Positions 49,133 through 60,401 are shown, numbered from the stretch's first letter. The stretch is DNA of 64,000 nucleotides from Enterococcus mediterraneensis (GCF_900604485.1 NZ_UWOP01000001.1:253001-317000); one strand, 5' to 3'. Notes: a model not told the origin generated them from the letters alone. Made by a program: numbers and translations.

Positions 49133-50935
49133 TCAGAACCGACCTGAGAAAACTTGAATTGCTTTCGGATGGATTGACTGCTCCGGCAGGTCCAATGTTG
49201 TTAAGGAAAACGGCAGATCGCGCAGACTTTGTATTTGCTGTTTTTTCAAGATTTGCTCTTCTTCTGTTGGATTAAAGACTGCCATCAGATAATTCTCCTG
49301 ATCATAGCGTAAGATCAGCAACAGCTCATTACAAAAGAGCAAACGAAAGTCACCTTGTCTGAGTAATACATGGTCTTTTCGCATTTGCAGCCATCTCTGA
49401 CAGTTTCCATAGCATTCCTCATCGATTTGTTCCCACGGGAAAAATTTGCGGTTTTCCGGATCTTTTCCCCCTGTCAGTCCAGCTTCATCACCATAATAGA
49501 TACATGGTATGCCTGGCATAAAGGTCAAAAAAGCAAACGCGAGATCAAGTTTTTGTTTGTCTCCTTCTAATTCCGATAAGATCCGAGGTGTATCATGAGT
49601 CCCGATATTATTGAAGTTATTATAAAAAATATCTGTCGGATAATTTTCCTCCAACTGCGTCAATATCTTCGCCGCGTCTCTTGGTGAACAGTCTCTCTTC
49701 AAGAAATCAATGATCACTGTACGCAACGGGTAGTTCATCACACTATGCAAATGATCGCCTAGGATATATTGGCGACGTTGCTGATAGGCGATTTTATTTG
49801 AAGCGTCTTCCCAAACTTCCCCAATCAAAATCTTGTCTTTGTATCGATCAAGGTTTTTCCGGATCCCTTGAATAAAATAATCCGGCAATTCATCCGCCAC
49901 ATCTAGGCGCCAACCATCTACGCCCAGTTGATTCCATTTATCCAAAACGCTGTGCGTTCCATAAATAAAATCTTGAAAATCAGGATTTTCTTTTGCGATT
50001 TCCGGCAAATCTTTGATGCCCCACCAAGCTTTGTACTTTTCCGGATACTCTTCAAATTTGAACCAGTCAAAATAAGGACTTTCCGTCGATTGATAGGCGC
50101 CGATTTTTCCGTAACTGCCATCGTAATCGAAATAGCGGCTGTTTTTGCCCACATGATTGAAAACACCGTCTAAAACCAAATGCATCTCATTTTCATGAAG
50201 TGCTGCGATCAACTCATTGAAATCAGATTCATCACCCAAGATCTCGTCGATTTTCAAAAAATCGCCTGTATCATATCGATGATTGCTGTTGGCTTCAAAA
50301 ATCGGATTCAAATAAATGGCTGTAACTCCTAATTCCTTTAAGTAGGGAATCTTTTTGATGATTCCTTTTAGATTGCCGCCATAAAAATCCCAACGCAGAA
50401 TCTCTCCTTCTTGATTTTTGATATATAAAGGATCATCTTGCATCCTTCCATACAAGAAAGTATTCGATTTAGGCGCATTGACACGTCCATCAGGATTTCC
50501 ATTAAAAAAACGATCTGGAAATATTTGATAAAAAACCGCGTCACGATACCATTTCGGTGCTTTTTCTTTTTTTTGACAACAGGTCAATTGATACTCGTGA
50601 ACTGCTTCTTTAGACAGAAAGCAAGTATTTTCACCTTGTTCATTTCTCCCGTAATAGATCTTTTCCAGTTGATTCTCTTTACGAAGATGGATCTCAAAAT
50701 GATAGAAGTAAAGTCCCACTCCCTCATTGACGAAAAAATCATAACAATAGCGATCCGTACCGTAGTTTTCCAACTGGATATAGTCTGGTTCTTGCGCATC
50801 TTTATGGATCACCAGATAAGCCGCTTCGACAGCTGTTTCAGCGATGGTAATCGAGAATTTGACAAAGTCTCTATCCATGACTGCGCCAAAAGGTTCTTTG
50901 TGTTCTGTCCGCCAAGGATCGTAGTAGATCTTCAT
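49133..50935 (-). CDS. GH13 alpha-glucanase (neopullulanase/maltogenic amylase-like)
   Basis: A 600-residue glycoside hydrolase family 13 enzyme. An N-terminal beta domain (about 1-120) precedes the barrel, marked by YQIFPDRFFNGNPDG, GVTAIYLNPIFEANSNHRYDT, and the catalytic triad in GWRLDVADE (nucleophile Asp), LIGEVWED (acid Glu) and NIGTHDTPR (Asp). The combination fits cyclomaltodextrinase/neopullulanase types that act on maltodextrins. It is the last gene of the glycogen operon, its start touching the glgP stop, so it probably trims limit dextrins left by the phosphorylase. Confidence 0.93.
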   Translation of the reverse strand: MKIYYDPWRTEHKEPFGAVMDRDFVKFSITIAETAVEAAYLVIHKDAQEPDYIQLENYGTDRYCYDFFVNEGVGLYFYHFEIHLRKENQLEKIYYGRNEQGENTCFLSKEAVHEYQLTCCQKKEKAPKWYRDAVFYQIFPDRFFNGNPDGRVNAPKSNTFLYGRMQDDPLYIKNQEGEILRWDFYGGNLKGIIKKIPYLKELGVTAIYLNPIFEANSNHRYDTGDFLKIDEILGDESDFNELIAALHENEMHLVLDGVFNHVGKNSRYFDYDGSYGKIGAYQSTESPYFDWFKFEEYPEKYKAWWGIKDLPEIAKENPDFQDFIYGTHSVLDKWNQLGVDGWRLDVADELPDYFIQGIRKNLDRYKDKILIGEVWEDASNKIAYQQRRQYILGDHLHSVMNYPLRTVIIDFLKRDCSPRDAAKILTQLEENYPTDIFYNNFNNIGTHDTPRILSELEGDKQKLDLAFAFLTFMPGIPCIYYGDEAGLTGGKDPENRKFFPWEQIDEECYGNCQRWLQMRKDHVLLRQGDFRLLFCNELLLILRYDQENYLMAVFNPTEEEQILKKQQIQSLRDLPFSLTTLDLPEQSIHPKAIQVFSGRF

Positions 50936-53352
50936 TATCTTGGTTCCTTTTCTGCCGCTTTCAGGACTGGATTCAGCTGCCAGATATCTTCAGCATAACG
51001 GAGGACAGTGTCGTCTGCTGAAAAGCGTCCAGCATTAGCGATATTGATCAAACTTTTTTGTTGCCATTGCTGAGGATCCTGATACCATTCATTGATTTTT
51101 GCTTGTGCCTGACAATAAGCATCAAAATCCCGCAGTAAAAAGTATTCGTCGTTGTACTTGATCAGTGAATCAAAAATCTCACGACCTTCAAACTCGATAT
51201 TTGGAATCGTACCATCGACAAAAGCATTCAATATCTTTTGCAGCACTGGTGATTCTTCATAGATTTTCAATGCAGAATAGTCTTGATTCTCATAGTAAGC
51301 ATAAACTTCTTGCTCCGTCAGCCCGAATATTACGATATTGTCTTCTCCTACCGCATCTCTGATCTCAATATTGGCACCGTCAAGGGTCGCGATGGTGATC
51401 GCTCCGTTCAACATCAGTTTCATATTGCTGGTTCCTGATGCTTCTTTTGAAGCAAGAGAAATCTGTTCGCTGACATCCGCGGCCGGAATGATCCGTTCTG
51501 CTAAACTCACATTGTAGTTTTCTAAAAAGACGACTTTCAAACGGTCACCGATTGCTGGATCGTTATTGATCATATTGCCTACCTCATTGATCACTTTGAT
51601 GATCGCTTTGGCATACGTATAACTAGGCGCCGCTTTAGCGCCAAAAATAAAGACGCGGGGATGGATCGCTGTATCGGGATTTTCTTTTAATTCAAAATAT
51701 AATTTTAAAATATGCAATAAATTCAATAATTGCCGTTTATAAGCATGCAGCCGTTTGATCTGGACATCGAAGATCGCAGTCGGTAAGACCTTGATGCCGG
51801 TGGTTTCTTTGATGTAACGAGCCAGTGCCTCTTTGTTTTGTAATTTGGCAGCCGCTAATTCTTTCAATACTTGAGGATCGTCTAAATAATTCAGCAATAA
51901 CCGCAGATCTTCAGGATTTTTTCGCCATGATTTTTTGATATGTTTATCTAAGACATGGGATAACGGCTCGTTGGCCAACTGCATCCAGCGGCGTTCTGCG
52001 ATACCGTTTGTTTTATTGTTAAAGCGTTCAGGATAAATCTCATAAAAATCGTGGAGTACGACTTGTTTCAATAGTTCCGAGTGGAGCTTCGCGACACCGT
52101 TTGTGCTGTGACTGCCGATGATCGCAAGATGCGCCATATGGACCTGATCGTTTTGGATGATACGGGTACGTTCCACCAGATCACTGCCATAAGCCAATTT
52201 CTTTTTCTCCACAAAGCGTCGATCGATTTCTTCGATGATTTGATACATCCGCGGCAAAAGGGAGCGCATCAGATGGATTGGCCATTTTTCCAGCGCTTCT
52301 GCCATGATCGTGTGATTGGTATAACTCATAACTTTGACAGTGATCTCCCATGCCTGTTCCCAAGACAATCCATGCTCATCCAGCAACAGTCGCATCATTT
52401 CAGGAACGCATAACGCCGGATGAGTGTCATTGATATGGATCGCGACATACTCACTCAAACAGCTGAGGGGCTTTTTCAATTTCAAATAGTAGCGCAAGAT
52501 ACTTTGAACTCCAGCTGAAACAAAAAAGTATTCTTGTGCCAACCGGACTAAACGCCCTCTTTCATTGGAATCGTCGGGATACAAGACAGCTGTCAAATCT
52601 TCAAACTGTCTTCGATCTTGGATACTGGTATATTTTTCTTCTTCAGAAGTCGGGATCTCAATTCCCCACAAGCGCATGGTATTCACACGTTTGTTTTGGT
52701 ATCCGATCATCGCTGTATCATAAGGGACCGCTCGCAAAATACGCTGATTTTTATAAACCGGTTTTAAATGTCCTTCTTCGTCAGGCACCATCCAAACGTC
52801 TCCGGAAAACTGGATATCTACTGCTTTGCTTTCTTTGCGGACTTCCCAGACATTGCCGCTGCTGAGCCATTCATCCGGCAATTCCACTTGATATCCATCT
52901 ACGAAACGTTGTTTGAACAAACCATAATCATAGCGGATGCCATTGCCATTTCCCGGAAGACCGCAAGAAGCGATGGAGTCCATAAAACAAGAAGCTAAGC
53001 GGCCTAATCCGCCATTCCCTAAGGCCATATCTTTTTCTACATTTGCCAAATCTTCCAAATCGATTTCCATTTCCGCCAGACCTTCAGAAACGACATCCAA
53101 TATGCCCAGGTTCAACAGATTGCTTTTCAACATTTTCCCTGGTAAAAATTCGATGGAAAAATAATATACCTGTTTGTCTTCATTCGCCAGATAACTTTTC
53201 CAGCTTTGCCGCCAACTATCCGAATAATAAGCCTTGATGACACTGCCTAAAACATTGAACAACTCTTGCGATGAAGCGTCTTCGATCTCCATTGCATATT
53301 TTTCCCTCAGCCGTTGACGCATCTCACTCTTAAATTTCTTTTTCGATAACAC
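50935..53352 (-). CDS. glgP: Glycogen/maltodextrin phosphorylase
   Basis: Releases glucose-1-phosphate from alpha-1,4-glucan. The 805-residue protein has NGGLGRLASCFMDS, AIHINDTHPALCVPEMMRLL, the glucan-binding KTNGIAERRWMQLAN and the PLP-lysine region EASGTSNMKLMLNGA. Length is normal. The start is GTG 53352 with AAGGAG 11 bases upstream. It follows glgA after 80 bases that contain a small hairpin, which may set its level relative to the synthesis genes. Confidence 0.96.
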   Translation of the reverse strand: MLSKKKFKSEMRQRLREKYAMEIEDASSQELFNVLGSVIKAYYSDSWRQSWKSYLANEDKQVYYFSIEFLPGKMLKSNLLNLGILDVVSEGLAEMEIDLEDLANVEKDMALGNGGLGRLASCFMDSIASCGLPGNGNGIRYDYGLFKQRFVDGYQVELPDEWLSSGNVWEVRKESKAVDIQFSGDVWMVPDEEGHLKPVYKNQRILRAVPYDTAMIGYQNKRVNTMRLWGIEIPTSEEEKYTSIQDRRQFEDLTAVLYPDDSNERGRLVRLAQEYFFVSAGVQSILRYYLKLKKPLSCLSEYVAIHINDTHPALCVPEMMRLLLDEHGLSWEQAWEITVKVMSYTNHTIMAEALEKWPIHLMRSLLPRMYQIIEEIDRRFVEKKKLAYGSDLVERTRIIQNDQVHMAHLAIIGSHSTNGVAKLHSELLKQVVLHDFYEIYPERFNNKTNGIAERRWMQLANEPLSHVLDKHIKKSWRKNPEDLRLLLNYLDDPQVLKELAAAKLQNKEALARYIKETTGIKVLPTAIFDVQIKRLHAYKRQLLNLLHILKLYFELKENPDTAIHPRVFIFGAKAAPSYTYAKAIIKVINEVGNMINNDPAIGDRLKVVFLENYNVSLAERIIPAADVSEQISLASKEASGTSNMKLMLNGAITIATLDGANIEIRDAVGEDNIVIFGLTEQEVYAYYENQDYSALKIYEESPVLQKILNAFVDGTIPNIEFEGREIFDSLIKYNDEYFLLRDFDAYCQAQAKINEWYQDPQQWQQKSLINIANAGRFSADDTVLRYAEDIWQLNPVLKAAEKEPR

Positions 53353-53374
53353 AGCTTACTTCGCTCCTTTTAGC

Positions 53375-53415
53375 AAAAAGGATGGACATCGATCAATACC
53401 AATGCACATCCTCTT
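53375..53415 (-). terminator. Weak intercistronic hairpin between glgA and glgP
   Basis: AGGATG..CAT and ATG..CATCCT arms with a 2-base internal mismatch, followed on the minus strand by TTTTT. It may act as a partial terminator or processing site. Confidence 0.5.
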
Positions 53416-53432
53416 AGACTTCATATATTTTT

Positions 53433-54872
53433 TTAACTTTGTCCTGTCAATTCTTGATACAATGTCACATAATTTTCAGAAGAAGTTTCCCAGCTGAAAT
53501 CACGAGACATTGCTTGCAGAACCAGTTTATGCCACGCTTCTTGAGAAGAGTGATACAACTCCACCGCTTTTTTCACGGCTTGTAAAAATTGATAGGAAGA
53601 AAATTCAGCAAACCCGAATCCAGTTCCTTCACCAGTCACAGGGTTGAAAGGTTCAACGGTATCTTTCAAGCCTCCAATCTCGTGGACTATCGGCAATGTA
53701 CCATAGCGCATAGACATCATTTGAGACAATCCGCAGGGTTCAAAGGCAGACGGCATCAAAAAGATATCTGATCCAGCATAGATTTTTTGTGCTAGCTTGA
53801 CATCAAACGTAATATTGACCGCACATTTTTCCGGATATTTTTCCGCAAAATAGCGGAAAGTATTTTCAAAATGCGGATCACCAGTGCCTAATAAAACAAA
53901 CTGGACATCCATATCCATCAAGTTTTGGAATTCATCTAGTACAAGGTTGAAACCTTTTTGATACGTCAGCCGGCTGACCACTGCGATCAGCGGAACATCT
54001 TTTTTCACTGGAAGTCCCATGATTTTTTGCAGTTCTTGCTTGTTTTTAGCTTTACCAGACAGATCAGTACTTGAAAAATGATAGCTTAACGACGGATCGT
54101 TTTCAGGATCATTGAGCTCATAATCGATTCCATTTACGATACCTCGTAATTTTCCAGCTTCCATCCGCAAGATCACATCAAGTCCGCAGCCGAATTCCGG
54201 TGTTTTGATTTCTTCTGCATAAGAAGGACTAACTGTATTTACGCGGTCTGCGTAAAGAATTCCGGATTTCATAAAGTTCAAACAGTCATCCAGACGGACA
54301 GTCCCATCTTCATAACGTTCCATCCCTACACCAAATAAATCAGGCAGCATATCGCCACTGTATTTCCCTTGAAATTCGATATTGTGGATCGTCAAGACGG
54401 TACGGATATTTTGATAGGCTTGGATCCAGCGATATTTTTCTTTCAATAAAAATGGAACCATCGCTGTGTGATAATCGTTAACATGCAGGACATCTGGAAT
54501 AAAGTCCACCCGCTCCATCATCTCGATCAATGCTTGCTGGAAGAAGGCGAATCGTTCGCCATCATCATAGAATCCGTACAGACCATCGCGATCAAAGTAG
54601 TAAAGATTATCAATAAAATAATAGGTCACGCCTTGTAATATCAGCTGCTTGACTCCGCAATATTGATGACGCCAGCCCACTTCTACATAAAAGGAAAACA
54701 AGTCTTGACACTGTTCTTTATATTGCTCTGGCATTTTTGGATAATAAGGCAATACGACACGGATATCGATCCCTTTTTTTTGCAACTCTTTCGGCAATGC
54801 TCCCGCCACATCACCTAATCCTCCCGTTTTAAAAAAGGGTGCGCATTCTGCTGAAGCGAATAGTACTTTCAT
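53433..54872 (-). CDS. glgA: Glycogen synthase (ADP-glucose)
   Basis: Adds glucose from ADP-glucose to the growing chain. The 479-residue GT5 protein has the N-terminal [14 protein letters not shown], a typical SAECAPFF start, the starch-synthase catalytic domain and, in the GT1 half, [17 protein letters not shown] and [22 protein letters not shown]. The start overlaps the glgD stop (ATGA). Confidence 0.97.
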   Translation of the reverse strand: MKVLFASAECAPFFKTGGLGDVAGALPKELQKKGIDIRVVLPYYPKMPEQYKEQCQDLFSFYVEVGWRHQYCGVKQLILQGVTYYFIDNLYYFDRDGLYGFYDDGERFAFFQQALIEMMERVDFIPDVLHVNDYHTAMVPFLLKEKYRWIQAYQNIRTVLTIHNIEFQGKYSGDMLPDLFGVGMERYEDGTVRLDDCLNFMKSGILYADRVNTVSPSYAEEIKTPEFGCGLDVILRMEAGKLRGIVNGIDYELNDPENDPSLSYHFSSTDLSGKAKNKQELQKIMGLPVKKDVPLIAVVSRLTYQKGFNLVLDEFQNLMDMDVQFVLLGTGDPHFENTFRYFAEKYPEKCAVNITFDVKLAQKIYAGSDIFLMPSAFEPCGLSQMMSMRYGTLPIVHEIGGLKDTVEPFNPVTGEGTGFGFAEFSSYQFLQAVKKAVELYHSSQEAWHKLVLQAMSRDFSWETSSENYVTLYQELTGQS

Positions 54873-56032
54873 GCTTTGTTCTCCTCAAGTGCGTCAACCA
54901 TCATGTCAGCTGTCACATGTGCTCCTTTTTTGACCACCATCGGTTTTTCCGGGGTACCAATGATTTTTACACCAGGATCGACGATTACGTTTTTATCTAA
55001 GATCGCGTATTGCACAACAGCGCCTTCGCAAATTTCATTGTTCGTCATAAGAATGGTATCTTCTACAACTGCATCTTTTGCGATGGTTGTACTGCGGGAG
55101 ATCAATGAACGATGGACTTTTCCTTCCACTACACAACCAGAGGCAAATTGGCTGTTTTTAACATCTGAGGTTGTAGCGTAGTAAGTCGGCACTTCGTTTT
55201 TCAGTTTCGTGTAGACCTTCTGGCTGGAATACATCAATGAGCTGAATTGTCGTTGATTCAACATATCCATGTTCGCTTGATAATAAGACGGAACGTCATG
55301 GATATTGCTTAAATAACCCGTATATTCATAAGTCGAGCTTTTCAATTCAGTGATATGTCCCCGCAAGAATGTTTCCAAGTTTACCGGTGTACCGACTTTT
55401 TGTCCTTCTTTCAACGCTTTGATCAGTTGATCTGTTTGGATGATATAAATATCCGCACAAAGATTGACGGTTTCTCCCAGCTCGATGTCTTCAGCCTTGG
55501 CTGCACTATCGATCTTGCCGCCTTCTCCCAGCTTCAATACGATATCAGTAGGATATACTTGATCACGCTGGATACGTTTATAAACGACAGTCATGTCATT
55601 TTTCTGTACCTGATGGATCTTCAGCACCGCCCGCAAGTCAATATTGCATAGCATCTTGCTGCCCATAAATACAGTATATTCTGTTTTGGATTTTTCCAAA
55701 AAGTCGATTATTGTTGCATAGTAGTTTTCAGTTTCTTCTTTTTGTTTTAAAAGATCCTGATAGACATGAATGAAATAACGGTTTCTAACTCCGTCCAAAT
55801 TCCACTCTTTCCCGCCGCCGATATGATCGAAAACAGATTGCGTTTCTCCTTCATTGAACATCATGAACACAGAGCTGATATTCGCGTTGACGATACTGGA
55901 GAGCGCAAAATCGATCAAACGATATTTACAGTCAAACGGCAATGTCGCCAATGGCCGATGTTCCGTCAATGGAAGAAGGTCTTCATATTGATTGAGATTT
56001 CCTAAAATTGCACACATATGTTTAGTCTTCAT
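54869..56032 (-). CDS. glgD: Glucose-1-phosphate adenylyltransferase regulatory subunit GlgD
   Basis: A 387-residue paralog of GlgC that in Bacillus and relatives pairs with GlgC to form the active ADP-glucose pyrophosphorylase. The N-terminal nucleotide loop is degenerate ([15 protein letters not shown] instead of AGGQGTRL), as expected for the regulatory subunit, whereas [16 protein letters not shown] is kept; a C-terminal left-handed beta helix with [20 protein letters not shown] follows. The start overlaps glgC by 11 bases with GGGGTG upstream. Confidence 0.95.
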   Translation of the reverse strand: MKTKHMCAILGNLNQYEDLLPLTEHRPLATLPFDCKYRLIDFALSSIVNANISSVFMMFNEGETQSVFDHIGGGKEWNLDGVRNRYFIHVYQDLLKQKEETENYYATIIDFLEKSKTEYTVFMGSKMLCNIDLRAVLKIHQVQKNDMTVVYKRIQRDQVYPTDIVLKLGEGGKIDSAAKAEDIELGETVNLCADIYIIQTDQLIKALKEGQKVGTPVNLETFLRGHITELKSSTYEYTGYLSNIHDVPSYYQANMDMLNQRQFSSLMYSSQKVYTKLKNEVPTYYATTSDVKNSQFASGCVVEGKVHRSLISRSTTIAKDAVVEDTILMTNNEICEGAVVQYAILDKNVIVDPGVKIIGTPEKPMVVKKGAHVTADMMVDALEENKA

Positions 56033-57164
56033 CTACTGTCACCCCGATTACTTCAGAATAGCCGACTACAGCGATCTCATCGCTGCCGTCAATTTCAGCA
56101 CCGTCGCCGACGATCGCATTTTCACCGATGATCGCGCGGTGGATCTTAACATTTTTACCGATCGTTGCCCCTGGCATAACCACACTGTCAGAGATCTCCG
56201 CTCCTTCTTTTATCTGGACATCTGCCGATAAAATACTATTCTCCACATTTCCGGCTACATAACAACCGTCAACGATCAATGAATTTTTAGCTGAGCCGGT
56301 CTCGGTCAAGAAATGCGGCGGCGAGATGGTGTTTCTCGAAAAGACCCGCCAGTTTTTATCCCGGATCCCTAATTCCATCGCCGGATCAATGAATTCCATG
56401 CTGGCTTCCCACAATGAATCGATCGTTCCCACATCTTTCCAATAGCCTGAGAAGCGATAAGCAAAGACATTTTCTCCGCTTTCTAAATAGGATGGGATGA
56501 CATGCTTCCCAAAGTCGATCATTTGTCCGTCTTTTGCATAACTGCTGGTCAAGACGTTTCGCAATCGACCCCAGTTGAAGATATAGATCCCCATAGAAGC
56601 CAAGTTGCTCTTCGGATGTTCTGGTTTTTCATCAAATTCAATGATCCGATCATTTTCATCTGTATTCATGATCCCGAATCGCGATGCTTCTTTCCATGGA
56701 ACTTCCAACACACCGACAGTCAACGAAGCGTTTTTCTCTTTATGTTCTTCTAACATCGCTTCGTAATCCATTTTGTAGATATGGTCGCCAGATAATACCA
56801 ACACGTACTGCGGATCCAGCTGATCGATATAAGCGATATTTTGATAGATCGCATGGGCAGTCCCTTCAAACCATTTGCTGCCTTCTGAACTGGAATAAGG
56901 TTGTAAGATCGTAACGCCGGTATTTATACCGTCTAATCCCCAACTTGCCCCGTTACCGATGTGATCGTTCAACGCTAACGGCTGATACTGTGTTACCACG
57001 CCAACATTTCTGATACCTGAATTCGCGCAGTTGCTCAATGCGAAATCAATGATTCGATATCTTCCTCCAAAAGGTACTGCCGGTTTGGCAATATTTTTCG
57101 TCAACTTCCCTAGTCTAGTTCCTTGTCCTCCTGCGAGGATCATAGCTAACATTTCTGTTTTCAT
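56022..57164 (-). CDS. glgC: Glucose-1-phosphate adenylyltransferase
   Basis: Makes ADP-glucose, the committed step of glycogen synthesis. From ATG 57164 the 380-residue protein begins [20 protein letters not shown] with the intact nucleotide loop, then [27 protein letters not shown] and [10 protein letters not shown], and the C-terminal beta helix. An in-frame GTG 7 codons upstream exists, but family alignment favours this ATG. The strong AAAGGGGG lies 22-29 bases upstream, separated from the ATG by a small hairpin GGTG/CACC (see findings). Confidence 0.95.
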   Translation of the reverse strand: MKTEMLAMILAGGQGTRLGKLTKNIAKPAVPFGGRYRIIDFALSNCANSGIRNVGVVTQYQPLALNDHIGNGASWGLDGINTGVTILQPYSSSEGSKWFEGTAHAIYQNIAYIDQLDPQYVLVLSGDHIYKMDYEAMLEEHKEKNASLTVGVLEVPWKEASRFGIMNTDENDRIIEFDEKPEHPKSNLASMGIYIFNWGRLRNVLTSSYAKDGQMIDFGKHVIPSYLESGENVFAYRFSGYWKDVGTIDSLWEASMEFIDPAMELGIRDKNWRVFSRNTISPPHFLTETGSAKNSLIVDGCYVAGNVENSILSADVQIKEGAEISDSVVMPGATIGKNVKIHRAIIGENAIVGDGAEIDGSDEIAVVGYSEVIGVTVDED

Positions 57165-57203
57165 TTTATTGCGGTGAAAAATCACCTGCCCCCTTTCATG
57201 ATC

Positions 57204-59123
57204 CTATTCATTGATTTTTTTTGATCGTTTCCCACGAACATTTATCGTTTCAGGACGCAAGATCAATGCCCCTAATGCCGGTAAGATCGTTTTGATTTGA
57301 TATGGAAATTGTTTGAATTCTATTTCTTCGGTTTCGCATAATTCATTCGGCTTAGTCCACGTGCCTCCGTATTCTGCCATTTCTGTATTGAGGATCTCAC
57401 GATAGGTGCCTTTATAAGGTACACCGACCACAAAATCATGTCGTTCGACCGGAGTCAAATTGAGAACAACTACTAAAAAGTCTTTTTTAGTTTTGCCTTT
57501 TCGAATAAAGCTCAAAACACTGTCTGTCGTGTTATCTGCATCGATGATCTCGATGGTTTGTTCTGTATCTTCCAATTCCCACAGTGCTTTTTCTTCCTTA
57601 TAAAGTGCGTTGACAACTTGTGTGAAATGAAGCATTTTGGCGTTCATTTCATCTTCCAGATCGATCCATTCCAGTCCATGATCATATTTCCACTCTAAAA
57701 ACTGGCCCCACTCACTGCCCATAAAGAGCAATTTTTTCCCGGGGTGGGTCATCATGAACGTGTAAAGATTCCGCAAATGTGCAAATTGTTTATAGCGGTC
57801 TCCCCACATCTTATGCATCAGACTCTTCTTGCCATGAACGACTTCATCATGTGAAAGCGGCAAAATATAATTCTCATTGCGCATATACATAAAGGAAAAT
57901 GTCATCAGATTGAAATGATTTTTTCGGAAAAGCGGATCCATTTCATAAAAACGCAAGACATCGTTCATCCATCCCATATTCCATTTGTAATCAAAACCTA
58001 GCGCTCCGGTTTCGATCATTCCTGTGATTTTCGTTTCTGAAGAGCTTTCTTCTGCCATCATGATCACAGCAGGATGTGCCAGCTTGATCACCGCATTTAA
58101 TTTTTGCAAGAAATAATAGCCCTCAAAATTCCGATTGCCGCCTTCTGAATTCGGTGTCCATGGTCCTTCGTCATAATCCCGATAGATCATATTGGATACC
58201 GCATCGACTCTGATTCCGTCAATATGGTACATTTCGATCCAAAATAACGCGCTTGAAATCAGAAAACTTTGGACTTGCGGTTTTCCAAGATCAAAATTGA
58301 TGGAACCCCAGCGAATATTATTGGCGCGATCCGGATCTTCATATTCGAATGTCGGTGTCCCATCGTAATAAGGAAGAGTATCATCATTGATACAAAAATG
58401 TCCTGGTACCCAATCCACAAAAACCCCGATATTGTTCTTATGACATTCTTCCACAAAATCTTGAAATTCTTCCGGCGTTCCATAATAAGAACTTAATGCA
58501 AAATAACCAATCAGCTGATAACCCCAAGATGTTCCAAGCGGGTGTTCCATCAGAGGCATAAATTCAACATGGGTGTAGCCCATCTCTTTAACATAAGGAA
58601 CCAATTCTTCTTTCAGCTCTTTGAAGGTATAAGGCGTGCCGTCATCATGATGCTTCCATGAACTTGCATGCACTTCGTAGATATTCAGAGGACGTTTGAA
58701 TGTACTGGAGCGTTTTTTTCTTCCTTGCCACAGTCCGTCTTTCCATTTCTTTTCAGAAATCGTATAGAGGACTGCCGCGTCACCAGGACGTTTTTCATAA
58801 CGGATCGCAAATGGATCGATTTTGAAGATTTCACGTCCATTAGCTTGTCTTACTTTAAATTTATAAAGCTGTCCTTCTTGGGGGATCGTCGTTTCGATCT
58901 CCCAAATACCGGATGTTTCCCGCCGCTCCATCGGCAAAGAATCATCCCATCCATTGAAATCACCTACTAGCCAAACTTGTTGCGCATTTGGCGCCCAAAC
59001 GCGAAAGACATAGCGATCTTTTATGTAATGAGCCCCCAGTAGATGTTGGCTGTAAAAATTTTCACCTGTAAGGAATCGTGCTTCAGCATCTTCGATTACC
59101 TGTTCTCTTCCTTTTTCCGCCAT
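57204..59123 (-). CDS. glgB: 1,4-alpha-glucan branching enzyme
   Basis: First gene of the glycogen operon; introduces alpha-1,6 branches. The 639-residue GH13 protein has a CBM48 domain (about 30-120, [20 protein letters not shown]), the barrel with the catalytic Asp in [12 protein letters not shown], Glu in IMMAEESSS and Asp in [14 protein letters not shown], and a C-terminal beta domain. The extra N-terminal repeat of Gram-negative enzymes is missing, as usual in Firmicutes. Ribosome site AGGAAAGG. Confidence 0.97.
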   Translation of the reverse strand: MAEKGREQVIEDAEARFLTGENFYSQHLLGAHYIKDRYVFRVWAPNAQQVWLVGDFNGWDDSLPMERRETSGIWEIETTIPQEGQLYKFKVRQANGREIFKIDPFAIRYEKRPGDAAVLYTISEKKWKDGLWQGRKKRSSTFKRPLNIYEVHASSWKHHDDGTPYTFKELKEELVPYVKEMGYTHVEFMPLMEHPLGTSWGYQLIGYFALSSYYGTPEEFQDFVEECHKNNIGVFVDWVPGHFCINDDTLPYYDGTPTFEYEDPDRANNIRWGSINFDLGKPQVQSFLISSALFWIEMYHIDGIRVDAVSNMIYRDYDEGPWTPNSEGGNRNFEGYYFLQKLNAVIKLAHPAVIMMAEESSSETKITGMIETGALGFDYKWNMGWMNDVLRFYEMDPLFRKNHFNLMTFSFMYMRNENYILPLSHDEVVHGKKSLMHKMWGDRYKQFAHLRNLYTFMMTHPGKKLLFMGSEWGQFLEWKYDHGLEWIDLEDEMNAKMLHFTQVVNALYKEEKALWELEDTEQTIEIIDADNTTDSVLSFIRKGKTKKDFLVVVLNLTPVERHDFVVGVPYKGTYREILNTEMAEYGGTWTKPNELCETEEIEFKQFPYQIKTILPALGALILRPETINVRGKRSKKINE

Positions 59124-59294
59124 ACTCGTTTCCTTTCCTAAAAAATATGTTGTAGATACTAAATTTGTTATAAATAACTCTGTTTTTGTTTTCTAATAAT
59201 AGAATAACACATTTCTCATTTTTGTGATAATTTAAACCATAATTTTTTTGTGTTTTTTTGAATGTTTTCGGTTTTTATATCTTTATAAAATAAA

Positions 59295-59308
59295 ACAAAC
59301 GCTTACAA
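59295..59308 (-). promoter_or_regulatory. cre-like site upstream of glgB
   Basis: TGTAAGCGTTTGTT on the minus strand matches the left part of the CcpA site well and shares AAGCGTTTGT with the site upstream of pdhA. The right end is poor. Confidence 0.4.
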
Positions 59309-59573
59309 GTTTTTGTTCGGTTATTAAAGTCTATATTTTTAATATAATACGAACAATATTTTTTTTATACCAACAAATATACATATCACAAAAAATGGTA
59401 AAAGATGAGAAAAATATAGTATTACAAAACATAAGATTAGTTTTCAGTTAAAAAACGTTCTTTATTTATCTGTTATTTTCGGACCATACATCGCAAAAAA
59501 CAATCTTTTATTATATTACATTTTCTTTTTTACAAGACTCATTTTCCTCACTGCTCCTTGTCTTAAAAGCTTT

Positions 59574-59599
59574 TGTTTCCATTCTTTTTTTGATATACT
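59574..59599 (+). promoter_or_regulatory. Probable promoter of the UPF0316 gene
   Basis: TTGTTT (about 59573-59578) and extended -10 TGATATACT (59591-59599), spacing 15; start near 59606. Confidence 0.5.
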
Positions 59600-59637
59600 G
59601 ATGGTTGGATTGACAGACAGAAAGGAGCAACGAAAGC

Positions 59638-60186
59638 TTGGATATCAAAATATTATTGATGATCTTCTTTATCAATTTTGCTTACATCACATTGAATACC
59701 TTACGCTTTTTGCTGACAATGAAGGGCTATCGTTTGATCGCTCCCTTAGTAAGCATGGTTGAGATCATCATTTATATCGTAGGGTTGTCAATGGTTCTTG
59801 ATCGATTGGATAATCCTATCAATCTATTTGTTTACGCGTTAGGATATGCAATAGGGATCAGCGTGGGTATCAAGATCGAAGATGCATTGGCATTGGGCTA
59901 TATCATGGTCACAGCGATCTTACCATCCAATACCGAAGAAGAAAGAAGTCTGCCGAAGATTCTGCGAGAAAACGGCTATGGTGTGACACAAACATTCGCC
60001 CAAGGATTAGAAGGAGAACGAATGGTGTTAGAGATCCTTTCCCCTCGAAAAAGCGAACGGGACTTATACCGCCTGATCAAAGAAGTCGAAGAACGAGCAT
60101 TTATTATTTCTTATGAGCCGAAGTATATTTCCGGCGGTTTTTGGACGAAACGCGTCCGGAAACGGCAGAAAAAAGTCGGCAGCTAG
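59638..60186 (+). CDS. UPF0316 (DUF2179) membrane protein, YebE-like
   Basis: A 182-residue protein: about three membrane helices (residues 4-25, 34-54, 62-82) including LRFLLTMKGYRLIAPLVSMVE and YALGYAIGISVGIKIEDALA, then a soluble DUF2179-type domain of about 80 residues with ILRENGYGVTQTFAQGLEGE and EILSPRKSERDLYRLI. The family is widespread in Firmicutes without known function. Start is TTG 59638 with AAAGGAG upstream. A hairpin terminator follows. Confidence 0.88.
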   Translation: MDIKILLMIFFINFAYITLNTLRFLLTMKGYRLIAPLVSMVEIIIYIVGLSMVLDRLDNPINLFVYALGYAIGISVGIKIEDALALGYIMVTAILPSNTEEERSLPKILRENGYGVTQTFAQGLEGERMVLEILSPRKSERDLYRLIKEVEERAFIISYEPKYISGGFWTKRVRKRQKKVGS

Positions 60187-60233
60187 CAGAAAACGGCACT
60201 AAAATCATTCTAGACAAGACGAATATGAAATGA

Positions 60234-60296
60234 TCCTCCCAATGTTGAAGAGCAGCTCTGAAAGAGTATTTCTCATCTATTGTTGGGAGGTTTTTA
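60234..60296 (+). terminator. Probable terminator
   Basis: CCTCCCAA (60236-60243) pairs with TTGGGAGG near 60284-60291; an inner GAGCAGCTC palindrome lies in the loop; T-run follows. Confidence 0.65.
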
Positions 60297-60401
60297 ATCT
60301 TAACAGGCAGTATTTCAGGGATTTCTTTCTATATACTGATCCTTTATTGTTTTTATATGTGAAAGAATCGACAAATTTTTATCATTTTGTTATCATTATG
60401 T

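Larger units (their letters stand above)
59124..59637. other. AT-rich divergent intergenic region between glgB and the UPF0316 gene
   Basis: No gene is visible in 514 bases. On the minus side are the cre-like site and the glgB leader; a PurBox-like AATAACCGAACAAAA is at about 59313-59326 (weak, may be chance). The middle (59337-59460) is extremely AT-rich. A plus-strand extended -10 precedes the UPF0316 gene. Confidence 0.6.

Noticed and set aside
59313-59326. PurBox-like AATAACCGAACAAAA upstream of glgB
   Set aside because: A single near match with the CGAAC core is expected by chance in 64 kb, and glycogen genes have no known PurR link; left only as a note.
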